From Chlamydomonas sphaeroides (Eukaryota > Chlorophyta > Chlorophyceae > Chlamydomonadales > Chlamydomonadaceae): a DNA stretch of 46,701 bases. Of the stretch, positions 1 to 11,800 are shown one piece after another. The DNA is taken from positions 5,315 to 52,015 of the forward strand of contig BDDC01000493.1 in NCBI GenBank assembly GCA_001662425.1. Reading direction: 5' to 3'. A model generated the notes under the pieces. The model was not told the DNA's origin. It searched no databases and saw only the letters and a list, made by a program, of their open reading frames with translations. Position 1 is the first letter of the stretch. Every line of letters starts with the position of its first letter. Position numbers and translations under genes: made by a program.

Positions 1-333
1 ACACGAAGAAGAATTCGTTACACCGCCCCCCGCAGGAGGAGTAGAGCTTTGATCCCCTCTACACATCGATGCGCACAGAGTCAGAACACGCACACCACAC
101 AGCACACGGCAGCACCAGCAGAAGACAGGCCAATCCAAGCAGTAGCACTAAGTGGCGCGCGCGGATGGGGCGAGCACACCCAGCCCCAAAACCAGCAACG
201 GTGACGCCGACGATCCACCCCAGTCAGTCCGATCCACCCTGGCCGCAAGCCCAACCAGCGCCGGCTGTACGGCGCGACCCTTTCCCCTACACTACCGGAC
301 CCACCCGGTCACACACACACGCAGAGGCACAGG

Positions 334-841
334 AAAGAATCCGTTACAAGGGGAGGCATCCGCAGCCTGCGGGCCCAATGACCTGAACCTCAACTCCCCG
401 ACCACTTTGACCTCCTACATCCCACAGTCAGACACTGCCACCGCCGCCTCGCACTCTTGGTCGGTACGGCCAGTCCTTACGCGGACTGAGATACCCAGCG
501 AATGCCGGGAGGAGGGACGTTAACCCACTCCTTATAGTGGAATCTTTAGCCACCCCCATATGGGTGAGGGAAGCCAGGGAATCGCAGGAGTCAAAAGAGA
601 AAAAAGAATCCGTTACAAGGGGAGGCATCCGCAGCCTGCGGGCCCAATGACCTGAACCTCAACTCCCCGACCACTTTGACCTCCTACATCCCACAGTCAG
701 ACACTGCCACCGCCGCCTCGCACTCTTGGTCGGTACGGCCAGTCCTTACGCGGACTGAGATACCCAGCGAATGCCGGGAGGAGGGACGTTAACCCACTCC
801 TTATAGTGGAATCTTTAGCCACCCCCATATGGGTGAGGGAA
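334..841. repeat. Tandem repeat, 269-bp period, about 1.9 copies
   Basis: A 239-bp block at 334-572 recurs at 603-841 in the same orientation, apparently without change, separated by 30 bp. The block has no convincing coding frame. The two units could be a satellite fragment or remains of a mobile element. The second copy ends about 70 bp before the tRNA gene. Confidence 0.9.
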
Positions 842-913
842 AAGAGAACGCGCGCACTGTGATTGACTTTGCAAATTTTCTATATTGTGTTTTCGTAATG
901 TGTGGTATCTGCT

Positions 914-994
914 GCGGACGTGGCCGAGTGGTTAAGGCGTCTGACTCGAAATCAGATGGGATCTCCCGCATAGGTTCGAATCCTGTCGTCCGCG
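914..994 (+). tRNA. tRNA-Ser (anticodon CGA)
   Basis: The 7-bp acceptor stem pairs GCGGACG (914-920) with CGTCCGC (987-993), followed by discriminator G at 994. The anticodon stem TCTGA/TCAGA encloses a 7-base loop with anticodon CGA at 947-949, which reads serine codon UCG. The long variable arm is the class II form expected for tRNA-Ser. The A box (TGGCCGAGTGG) and B box (GGTTCGAATCC) of the internal Pol III promoter are intact. There is no intron, and CCA is not encoded. Predicted functional nuclear tRNA. Confidence 0.96.
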
Positions 995-997
995 AGG

Positions 998-1001
998 TTT
1001 T
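998..1001 (+). terminator. RNA polymerase III terminator (T4)
   Basis: A run of four T residues lies three bases after the tRNA discriminator base, the usual position and form of a Pol III stop signal. Confidence 0.7.
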
Positions 1002-2879
1002 ACATCTCCGTACATATGCCGTTCATCGTACGCTAATAATATTCTTGCTAAGCATCGGCGGCCGTAAGCTCTCTCCTATGTACCAACACAACGACTGTGG
1101 GGCATAGTAGGTGAGCTCAGTTCACATAGCACACAGCAGCTCCACAACACCTCGGCCTCTCCTGGCCACCAGACCATCCCTCGTACCCTCGCCGCCCGCT
1201 TACTGCGTGCCCCCTAGCCTTCTAGCACCGGCAGACCTACACCCCTGCAAACCCGAACTCATGCGAGCCCCCACCCCGTGGCCCCATGACGCCGCCTTCC
1301 CATGCCCTTGCACGGACCCGTGGCCCCGAACCGATGTGCTCCCGCACCCCAGACGCACACACAGCGCCGCGCCACGGCAACCCCACGACCCCTGCCCCCT
1401 CTCCCCGCGCGGCGCGGTGCCCCTGTCAAGTCTTTGATCCCGGCTCCCAGATTGGTAGAAAATTGGTAGGTTGGATCTGATGGGACCACGTGGGAGCGGC
1501 TGGAAGGTATCAAACTTTGTCAAATGTGTTGTGATTCCATGATCTTCAATTGCATTGCTCTACTGCGCCTGTTGACCGGTCTACGGGGGCTGCGGCGTCC
1601 GTGGCGCCGTAGGCGCCGGGCCAGGTCCGAACGGAAGCGGGGGCGGCGGCGGCCACAGCACAGACTGTCACTCAGGCTCTGGCCAGTGGCAGCGCTGGTG
1701 TTGGTAGCGTAACACGACAAGGTGCTGGTAGCGTAACACGACATGATGCGTAACTTGACAAGCGCCGGGCCGGGACGGCAACGGGGTAAGTGGCCGCGGC
1801 AAATTTGCACGAACTCAAACGGTATGGTAGCCCCAAGCTGGTCCGGTGGTGGTCGAATGGTCAGGGTAGGGACCAGGCAGAAATCGCAGGTTGGGCCCTC
1901 GTCGCATTCTTGTGCGGCCGCGACCGCGGCAAGCGCAGCCACCAACGCTCTAACGGCAGTGAGGGGCAGTGCCAGGGCGGGCCCTACGCGCCGCTGGCAG
2001 CGACGGCCGCGGCACCGCCGGGCCAGAGCCGGGCTGCGGCGGAACAGTGCGGTCCCTGTGTCCTGGCTGGGCAGCTGGCTGGGCAGCTGCCTGGGCAGCT
2101 GGCTGGGCAGCGGTTGTTGCAGTAAATGACGGAGCTAATGAGGCCGGGGTGCTGGGTGCCAGTCCCTTACCAGAGGGGGGGGGGGGGCAAGTCCCTTATC
2201 AGAAGCAAGCGTATTCGGGCGAGTTATGGGTGAAGTGAACAGGGTCGCATCGCCGACGGTGTACGGCACGCCAGGGAAGAACCTCTAGAGTCTCACTGCG
2301 TCTGGCGAGAGTTGACAGGGTGGTGACGCCGGTATGACATTTGGCAGAAAACGGTTTTGGGCATCAGCCATGTTTGCAAGGGCAGCATTACCAGTGGCTC
2401 GCCAGAGAAACTTTCAAGTTGCACTCATAAGGCCCTTCGTGTTCTGTCCTTGCATCATGGGGCGCAGCGGGCGATGTTGGGGAGTCTTGGGGGTGAATGA
2501 GAAGCAGCAGTGTGTTTACCACGCACATGCCAATTGCTGCATCAGTGTATCAAGCCACGCGCGTAACACTCTATAACACATCCGCACTATTATACATTGC
2601 GAAACCAGGCGTTGCAACCTCACCTGGTATTGAGCTTAATATCACAAGACCTTACGTGTCAGCTTGCTCTTTTACAGCTTTCAAACATTATATGCTAATA
2701 TGACTAGAGCCAAGAAAGACTATTAGCTGTTCAAGGCTCAGCGCGTGGAGCTGTCAAGCGCTGACCGTAGCGACTCGAGCGCGCCGGCGCTCCCCGGCGT
2801 CCGAAATGGTAGCTGAAGAGTGTAGCTATCTCTCACCGTTGGGATCTGCGCCTTGATTTGTGTCGGGAGCCTTTGTGGC
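1002..2879. other. Intergenic region upstream of the coiled-coil gene
   Basis: No convincing gene is seen. Short frames are open on both strands but lack family resemblance or splice-consistent neighbours. The stretch holds an 18-bp direct repeat (1702-1719 and 1726-1743), a run of CTGGGCAG-type units (about 2068-2112), a G10-type run near 2176, and an AT-richer part (about 2560-2720) that may belong to the promoter or 5' UTR of the next gene. No clear TATA box was identified. Confidence 0.5.
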
Positions 2880-5800
2880 ATGAACCGCATGGACTGGGAC
2901 GCTGAGCAAGCCATCCCCAGCGACCAGGCCAGCGATGGCTCTGGCGCGAGCCCCGAGAGGCGCTCGCCTGCAGAGGCCAACCCAGCCACAGCTCTGGGAC
3001 CCGAGGAAGCCCCGTCCCCAGCCCAGGACCCCCTTTCGGACCCCAGCACCTCGTCCGCTGCTGCGGAGGTGGCCTCGATGCGGCGATCCCCGCTGTCACC
3101 TGCTCGTGTGCCAGCCAGTAACCTTGCCAGCTCTATTCCTCAGCAGCACCTTGATCCTGCGCTTGCGGCACAACCCGCTGACGCGACGACCGACCTCCGC
3201 TTTGGGAGCCACCACATCACCGTCAGCGGCGCAAGCCTCCGACATCAGCGCGTTGACTTGTTTCCAGGTACGGGAACAGTGAACCACCTGGCCCCGGCGC
3301 CACCATTTGCGTGCCCCATCGGGGGCCCTTGCGAGAACAACTCTGGCCCGCCCTTCCTTGCACCCAGATGGCACCGTGCTCACCGTGTCCACACCGCCTG
3401 GGGTCTCGCCTCCCGGCCTCGCCGCTGCCGGTCCGCTGCAAAGCGGCGGCTCAGCGCTGCGCTCCAACACATCATCAGGAGTTCCCGGGTCCGGGCCCGG
3501 CGCCGAGCTCGTGGCGTTGGATGACTGGGTACAGTCCCCCGGACCTGTGGAGCGAGGGCATACCGGGGAACACGAGCGAGGGCAAGAGCCTCAGCAGTTC
3601 AGTGACGGCAGCGGCGGGGCCGCGGCGTCCGGTGCGGGGCTGCTGCCGCAGCGGCAGGGCGTTGGCGCTGGCGAGCTGTCCGACAGCCTGGGAAGGCGCG
3701 AACTGTCCTTCTCAACGCCTCCGGGTCGCCGCCAGCCGGAGTCGGCCAGCTGGCGCCCTGATGGAGCCTTTCCGCAGCCCTCAGGCTCCAGACCCGACAG
3801 CGGCCAGGGGCCGCCTCTGGCCAGCAGCCTGCGCTTCGCAGAGCAGCAGCAGCAGCAGCAGCACCCAGATGTGCAATACCAGGTGCAGCAGGCGGCGATG
3901 CAGGAGCCGCGGCTGCCGCAACAGCCCTGGCTGCTACAGGAGCAGGCGGGTCAGTCGCCTGTCGGCTGGGCGCCCGCACCTGCGCCGGGTGGTGTGGCTT
4001 CGGCCACACCGTACGCCGATCCCGGGTACGGCAGCACCCCGCTACCGTACATGGTTGGCCAAGGCATGCCGTACGGTGCGTTCACGCCGATGTACGGTGG
4101 CTTCATGGTCACGCCGGCTGGGCCCGCCGGTGCGCTGCAGTGGACTTCTCCAGGGGCTGTCGGCGCCGTGACACCGCCAGCAGCCTCCGGAGCTGCCAGC
4201 CCCCCTCCAGGGCCTCACCAGGCGTGGCTATCGCCCAGCGGCCAAGCGCGGGAGCCTGCCTTGCAGTTCCAAGGCGAGGCAGCCAGGACGCCACCACGGG
4301 GCTCCGGGGCGCAAGTCCCGCTGCAAGGCGGTGCAGGGCGAGCCGGTGGACTCACCCCGCCGTCCTCGCCTTGGCCGTCCTCGGTGCCGCGCTCGCCAGC
4401 GCACACGACGGGCCACACCATGGCGCCGGCGCAGTCGCCCGGCGCCGGTGCCGAGGACGGCGGCGCCACCCCCCCGGCGACGGAGCTGCGTGCCAAGTAC
4501 CGCAAGACCAAGGAGCTGCTGCAGGTGCGGGATGAGCGCGAGGTCGTGCTCGGCTCGAGCCTGGCCGTCATGCCTCGAGGGCTACGGCGCCGCGCCCCTC
4601 CCGGTGTCCTGTCTGCTCCGCCATGTAGTCTGCCATGCTCCACCAGCACGCCCTACGACCCTTCATTACCCCGTTCTGCCTTCGGCTGGCCTGCTGTGGT
4701 CAACCCCAGGCTTATGTGCGTGAGGTCGACGGCCTGCGGTCGCGGCTGACGTCCGAGGGCCGGCGCGCCGGCGTGCTGGGGGCGCAGGTGGCGGCGCTGC
4801 AGGGACAGGTGGGCGCAGGCAAGCGGCTGGCGGGTGGTGGTGGCCACGACGGCAGGAGCCCTCGGGCGTAGCGGCAACCGCGTCATGCACGGGCTTATGC
4901 AGGGAGGGCCGGGTCAGGCTGCTGCCATGCCGCTGCCGACACGGCAGTGCCTTGACACCCGCAGGCGGGGATGGCGGGCGACAGCGTGGCGCTGCTCGCA
5001 GCCACTCAGGTGAGCGCAGCGCTGTGGCCAGAGATGGAGCGACGGGCCGCCCTGCCGCCCTGGATCATGCGCGATTTGTACTACCCATCACCAGCCTTCC
5101 GGAGCTCATGAAGCCGAACCCGTGGCTATGCCGCGCACCTCCTCCGGCGGACCGCGGCGCCTGCTGTGCTCGCCGGTGCACACCGCACAATTGTGCGCCT
5201 CGTGGCCCCTCCCAGGCCGAGAAGATGGTGGCCATGCAGCGCATGAAGGAGGCTCGCGAGGCAGCCGAGGGCCTGCAGGCGCAGCTGGCGGCTTCGCAGG
5301 TGCGATGCCAAGTCTGTCTTCACCAGGAAGCCCGTTCTCGGTCGGGGCCCTCGTCACCTGGTGCCGTGATGCCCTTGGCCAGCGCCGACCCCCTCTTCGA
5401 TCCTTTTTGGCCCCCCAAACCCCTTGACTCTTGCCCCGTCGCCTGCGCGGCCTCCGCGGACCAGGCCCAGGTCAAGGCGCTGGAGTCGCAGCAGGCCTCC
5501 CTGCTGCAGGACTTCGCTGCCGAGCGCCAGCGGAGCGAGGCGCAGCTGCTGGCGGAGCGTCAGCAGCTCGAGGTGCGTCGCGTGGCTTGCGGCCCCTCCT
5601 CGCATCGCATGCCGCGTCTCCGCCACTTGCCCGCCCCGCCCCCTTGCGGCGCGCTATCATCTCGCCCGCGCCACACGCTGCTGGCGCAACCTGCCACCGC
5701 AGGGCGCTCTGGCGGAGGAGGCCGACCAGCGCACTGCCTTCCTCGCTGCACTGCACGAGGACCGCCAGCGCTGGGAGGCGGCGGCCACGGACCAGCGGCA

Positions 5801-8800
5801 CGCGCTGGCGTCCGAGTGGCAGGAGCGGGTGAGGAACGCAGGGGCGAGTCGACCGGCTCTCCCCAGGCCTGGCGAGGGCGCCCATAGCCACTGACTCCAC
5901 TACACGGTGCTGACGTTAGTCTGCTCCTTGCCCAGCCTTGCAACGCCATGGCATGCGTGCCCGCTGCCCCGCAGCTGTCCCAGGCGCGTGAGGAGCATGC
6001 GAAGCAGGTCGCTGCGCTGGCCGCAGAGCGCGATGCAGCGGCGCAGCGCGCGGCTCAAGCGGAGGCCGCTACGCAGCAGGGTTCCGCGCTGACAGCGGCG
6101 GCGGAGGGCGTGAGCGCGGCGGGCGCCACGCTGCCGCGTCAGCAGCTCGCGGAGGCGCAGGTGGGCTGCGCGTGCCAGCAGTGCTATGTGGGCGGCGGCA
6201 CAGTGCGTGCGTGGAGGTGGGGATGCTACACGCTCTGCAACTCTTGCCGCCACAGGCGGCTCTCACCTTCCGCGACACTGAGGCTGAGCATCTGAAGCAG
6301 CAGCTGGCGGAGCGCGAGGCGGCGCTTGCGACTGCTCAGGTGTGGCCGTGGGCAGTTTATGCGGCCAGGGTGGGGGAGGACCCAGGCCCTTAACCCAACA
6401 CCCATGTCGTGCCCCGACCTCTGCATACCGTGCCGTTGCAGGAAATCCTCGCCGCGCGTGACGCAGAGTCCAAGAGGCTCAAGCAGCAGCTGTCAGCTGC
6501 GCCCGCAGCTCTGACGGAGCGCGAGGCCGCGCTGCCGGCTGCGCAGGTGCGGCCGCAGGCAACTGGTACGGCCCAGCAACCCTCTCGCCTGCTGCCTCCT
6601 GTAGTGCCGCTTCAGGAGCCCGTTTCCCAATGCCGCGCGCGCCCATCACGGTGCCGATCCCCTTGCCCTGTGGTGCTCCTCGGCAGGCTGCTGCCACGAG
6701 CGCTGGCCAGGCCGCGGCAGCTGCGCAGCGCCAGGCCGACGAGCTGCGCACCGCCCACACCGCCGAGGTGCGCCCGCGCCTGGGCCTTGGTGAATGGGTG
6801 CTCGCCTGACTGGCCCAATACCTGTGCAGCCTTGATAGGGATGCGCCTTGCGCTGGTTCCTCCTTATCCCACGCAGCTGGAATCCCTGCGGCGCGCTCTG
6901 CAAGCGGCAGACGAGCGCGAGCAAGCGGCCACTCTGGTATGGTCCCTTCTCATCACACCATGGCGTCCGCACTTTGCCTCGTTGGGTCGCATTGCTATGT
7001 CCTTTGTTCGGCGGTATCACCAATGCGCATTCCCTTGGTTTGCCCATCGCTGCAGCTGGCGGCGGCGTCATCTAGTCGCCTCGCAGCCGCTCAAGCGCAG
7101 TTGGCGGCGGCGCCTGAGCAGCAGGCAGCGGCGGTCGAGAACGCGCTGCGGGAGGCCGAGGCTCGCCACCGGCAGCGCCTGATGGGGGCCGTCGAGCAGG
7201 TCCGTCGTGCAGCCCCATTGCGCAATGCTTAAAGCATCTTGCCTTGGGGAACTCGGGGCAAGCTCTCTGTGCGGCCTTGGCCCCGCAGGCCCGGTCCGAC
7301 GCCGCTCAGCAGCTGCTCGAGCTGCAAAGCGCCGCCAGCGCTGCCAGCCTGCAGGCGGGTGCGGGGCCGGCGCAGGATTCAGGAGCGCCCAGCGTCGCAG
7401 GGCCTGCGCTCGTGATGCTCAGCGACCCGCCTGCGAACACGCTCCAGCATGTTCGTGGGGCGTGAGCGGGAGGCTTCAGCGCTCGTAGGCCTGCACATGA
7501 TGAGCCTGGTGTCGCTGTGTCGCCACAGGCGGGAGCGGAGGCTGGGGCGCGCAGCGAGCGGCAGGCGGTTGAGGCGGAGGGCTGCCGCCGGCAGCTGGCG
7601 GCGGCGCGGGCTCAGCTGCAGGAGCAGGTCGCGGAGGTGCGCGCCATGCTCAACTGCCCGGCGGGGAACGCAACGGTTTCAGCTCAGGATCGGAGCCTTC
7701 GAAGGGTTCTGGGCGCGCGTAGCGTGCACTAAGGGGCCCGTGCAAGGGTTTCATTGAACGTTGGGAAGGTGGGTGGGGGGCGGGGGCTGTCGATCGTGCC
7801 AATGGGCTGTGTGCCGGGCAGGGCCGCCGGCGGAGAACGTACCGTGGCGGCGTGTGCCCGGGGCGAGGTTGTCGCGCCGCCGCGGTCCGTCGTGTCCACT
7901 AGGCGCCAGTGTCTACCCTGGCCCGCCCTTTTCATGGTGTCCCCCTGCTTGGCGAGGCTCCATCACAAGCGCACCTGCCTGCCCTCGTCTTATTTGATGC
8001 TCTCTTGTGACCCCATACCCTTGCCCCCGCAGCTGACTTCGCTGCGGTCGTCCTTGGAAGCGGCGCATCGCGAGCGGGACCAGCTGCTGGCGGCGGGCAG
8101 GGAGCTCCAGGTGGCCCGACCAGTTCTGCCTACTGTCAGGCTTGGGTCCTTGGTCTATGGACGCATCGCAAGCTGGCGTCGCAACAGGCATCATTCGGGA
8201 CAGACCCATCCGCTCAACGCTCACAATGTGATGCGCCGCCATGTTTCTCACACGTCTGACGCTGTCCCCCTCGGCCCGCCCTGCCGCTCGCAGGACATGC
8301 TGGCCCGCGTGCAGCAGCGGCTGGAGAAGCAGGAGCGCAGGGAGCGCAAGGCGCTGGACAAGGCGGACAAGGCCCACACGCAGCAGGTGAGGTTGGGGTG
8401 TGTGGGCGTTGTAGGCGCGGCTACCGCAGCACCAGTGCAAGCTCTCCCCGGCCGCATGGTGTCGCCAGGTGTCGCAGCTCCAAGCCGAGCTGGAGGCGCT
8501 GCGGGCGGGTGTGGCGGCTCGCGTTGAGGGAGCCCTGAGGAGCTTTGCGGCTCAGGTGGGGCGGCTCTGAGGGCACGGATGGGGCAACCAGAGCAGGAAC
8601 ACGCCTGCCCGTGGACTGGAGCCGAGCAGCTCAGGCTATCCGCACTCGTCTTAAACGTGTTGTAGCAGCGCTATCATATGCGTACCCGGCTGATTGCCTT
8701 TGTGCAGGCGGCGGCCAAGCAGCAGGCAGCGCTCGCGGACGCCGAGGCGCGCGGCGCGGCAGCGTTGGCGGAGGCGCGGGCAGCGACAGAGGTCGCGGCG

Positions 8801-11800
8801 CGTCGCGCGCGGGAAGAGGCCGAGGCCCAGGCGGCAGCGCGGCTTGCGGCCTTGGAGGCGCGCCACGTTGAGGATAGCCGGCGGCGCTGGCAGGAGGCCG
8901 CGGACGCGGTCGCGTCCGCCTCGGCGGCGCGGGCTCGCATGAAAGAGCTCGAGTCGGGGCTGGCAGCAGCTCGCGCCAGGCTTACGGAGACGGAGCGCTC
9001 CGCCGGCGAGGCCGCCGAGGCGGCTCGCCGTCAGGGTGACGCGGGCCGTGCTCGTTCCGACCAGCTGTCGGGCTTACTGTCAATCCTGAGCCAGATGGGG
9101 CTGCCTTCGGCCATTGTGGACGGCCTTGCAGCGGCAGGCGCTGCCACTGCCGGCGGCGCCGCTGGCGGCGCATACGGCGCTGCTATGCCCGCGGTCCTGG
9201 CGGGCCTGCGGTCGCACCTGACGGCGGCGCTGGCGGCGCCGGCGTTGCCGCCAGCACTCCAGCCGTTCGCGCCGCAGCCTGGGGCTGCGCCAGCGGGACT
9301 CCAAGCGGTGCAGCAGCGGCCCGAGGCCGGTGCAGCCTCGGGGCAGGAAGAGCTGCGGCTAATGCGCAGGCGCCTGCGCGAGGCTCGGGACGAGGCAGCC
9401 GCGTATCGGCGAAAGCTGCTGCTCGGGTCCGCTTCGGCGGCGGCTGCAGCACTCGCGAGCACGCGGGGCAAGGCGAGGCGCGGCGCCGGCCGCTCAGTGT
9501 CGCCTCCTTCCGCGCGCCGCGGGCAACGCCGGGACAGGCGCAGCATGTCGGACGTGGAGGATGCGGAGGTCGATTCGCTGGGCAGCCTGGATCCAGATCT
9601 CGAACATGATCTGGATCTTGATGAGCTCGACTCGGGGCGTGGCGCGTCCGACCAGCGGCGCCGCCGGCGTCGCAGCGCCAGCGCTGGTTCGCGGCGCGCC
9701 CACGGCCGCGGCCGCGTGTATCGGCACAGCCGCGGACGCGGCGCCAACGCTGATGGCTACGGCAGCCGGCGATCGCGGTCGCTTGGCGAGGACGATGCGA
9801 GCCAGAAAGGCATTGGAGGCCGCCGCCGTCGCCACGCCCGTAGTTCCGGCCGCAGAGGCGCAAGCCACGGTCCCGGCAGCGGCGGCAGCGACAGCTCAAG
9901 CAGCGACGGCGGCAGCGACGCCAGCGACCGCCAGCGCCGCCGGCATGGCGTCCGCTCGGCGGGGCGCGGCTTGACCGCAACGGCGCTTGACCCTGACGCC
10001 TTCGCTGGCGCGCCCTGGGGCGCCGGACCCACCGCCACGCCTCCCGCTGCTCCCGCCGCCAGCGCGCGCCGGCTGCGGCTGCGGCTGCAGCAGCTCGCCG
10101 CGGATCTGGCGGCCTCCCGGGAGCGCGAGGCGAAGGCCTCGGACGCCGTGCGACGGGCTGACTCCACGCTGCTGCTGCTGCACGGCACGGCATCGCGCGC
10201 TCAGCTGCTGCTGGCGGGGGCTCCGCGGCAGGCTGACCAGGAGCTGGCGGTGGGTGGGCCATGGGGTGGGCCCTGTACTTTTGTGGCTGCGATAATGGGC
10301 CAGAGGTTGGGTGGACTGGCGGGGACGGGTGGGCTTTCGGGTTGGGCATGAGTTGGGCGGCTGGGGCAATGCTCGCACGGCACGCGATGGGGCTTGCTGG
10401 ATGGGCGCTGCGCTTGCTGACGGATGCCGCCCACCACGCCAGGTCGAGCTGGCGCGCGCGCTGGCGGCAGCGTCACGCCACCGCCAGCTCGCGGCGCGGC
10501 TGGAGGCTGAGGCCGAGGACGCACAGCTGCGCCAGGCCCGCGAGCTCTTTGCCGGCGGAGGAGCTGGCGCCGGCGATGGTGGCGCGGTGCCGCCGGCAGC
10601 GCCCCGCGAGGGGGCGTTTGCCGACGGCGGCGGCGGTCGAAGCGGCGGCGGCGGGGTCCAAGGACCGCGGGGCTGGCCGCAGCTGCCCGCGGAGCAGCTG
10701 GAGCAGCAGGTGGGTGGCGGCGTGCGGCGGTGCAGGCGGGCCGTTGTCTGGTACTCATCGGAGGTATTGGCCGCGGCGCTCGAGCTGGCGCACCGCCCTG
10801 TGGGTTTCCCGCATTGCGTCCTTACCGCTTAATGGGCTGACGCTAGGAGGGTACCTGCGAGAGAAAGTGGTCTTTTTGCCGTAGGAGAGGGCGAGCCCGG
10901 GACCGCCGCGTAGCTGTGAGGGACCAAGCGGTGTTGCACAGCTAGCACGACGGTTACGGATCCGTAAGAAACTCGCGAAATTACTAGCGCCAAGCGGCGA
11001 CCGAGCCTAAGACGCGGCCCATCGGCCGCCGTACGACACGTACCCAACGCACCGTCCCCCGCCCAACGGCGGGACACACGCTCAAGGCCGAACGCAGGAA
11101 ACCTTGGTTTCCGTCACTGCGTGCGGAAACCTTCTGTTTCATCGAAGGCGCACACGGCAACTCGCTCGATGCCTGGGCGTCCTTCTGCAGGCCTGCCATG
11201 TCCTTGATGTGACTCCGCGCGCAGGTAGCTGCGGCCATGGCGACGGCAGACGCCCTGGCGCGTGAGCTGGAGGCCGCGCGTGCGGAGATTGGCGCCGGTG
11301 AAGAGACGCTGCAAGTGAGGCCCCGGCGGGTGGCAGCAGCAATGCCCAGGCGCAGGGGCGCCGCCGCACGACGGCTAATCCGCTGGATAACTGCTTACTT
11401 GGCATAAGGGTCGTGCCCGACGCGACGCTCGTAGCATGGCTATGTGTGAGGTGGCGCTCTCGCCGTTCCGCTGCCGGCCCGCCGTTGCAGGTTGTCCGGG
11501 CGCAGGCGATGCAGCAGGCGGCGGCCGCAGAGGCGGAGCTGGCGGCGGCCCGGCGGTCGGCGGAGGCAGAGGTCGCAGCTGCTCGCGGGGCGGTAGAGGC
11601 AGCCGTGCAGCAGGCACGTCCATGATTGGATCTGGCGCTCTAAGCACTGCACCTGCTCGTGCTTGGTCTTGTCTCAAGCATCTCCCAGCGCCTGTCTTGA
11701 TGTGTGTTTTCCCTCACGCGCGCAGGCGGCGGAGCTGGCGGCGGAGCTGGCGGCTGCGGCGGCGCAGCGGCAGCGTCTCCAGGGCGAGCTGAACGCCGCA

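Noticed and set aside
334..841. CRISPR-like or LTR interpretation of the direct repeats
   Set aside because: There are only two long units with a 30-bp gap, and no LTR ends, primer-binding site or internal retroelement genes; the genome is eukaryotic.
829..1107. Open frame across the tRNA gene
   Set aside because: It reads through a complete tRNA-Ser gene and its terminator; the tRNA explains the sequence.
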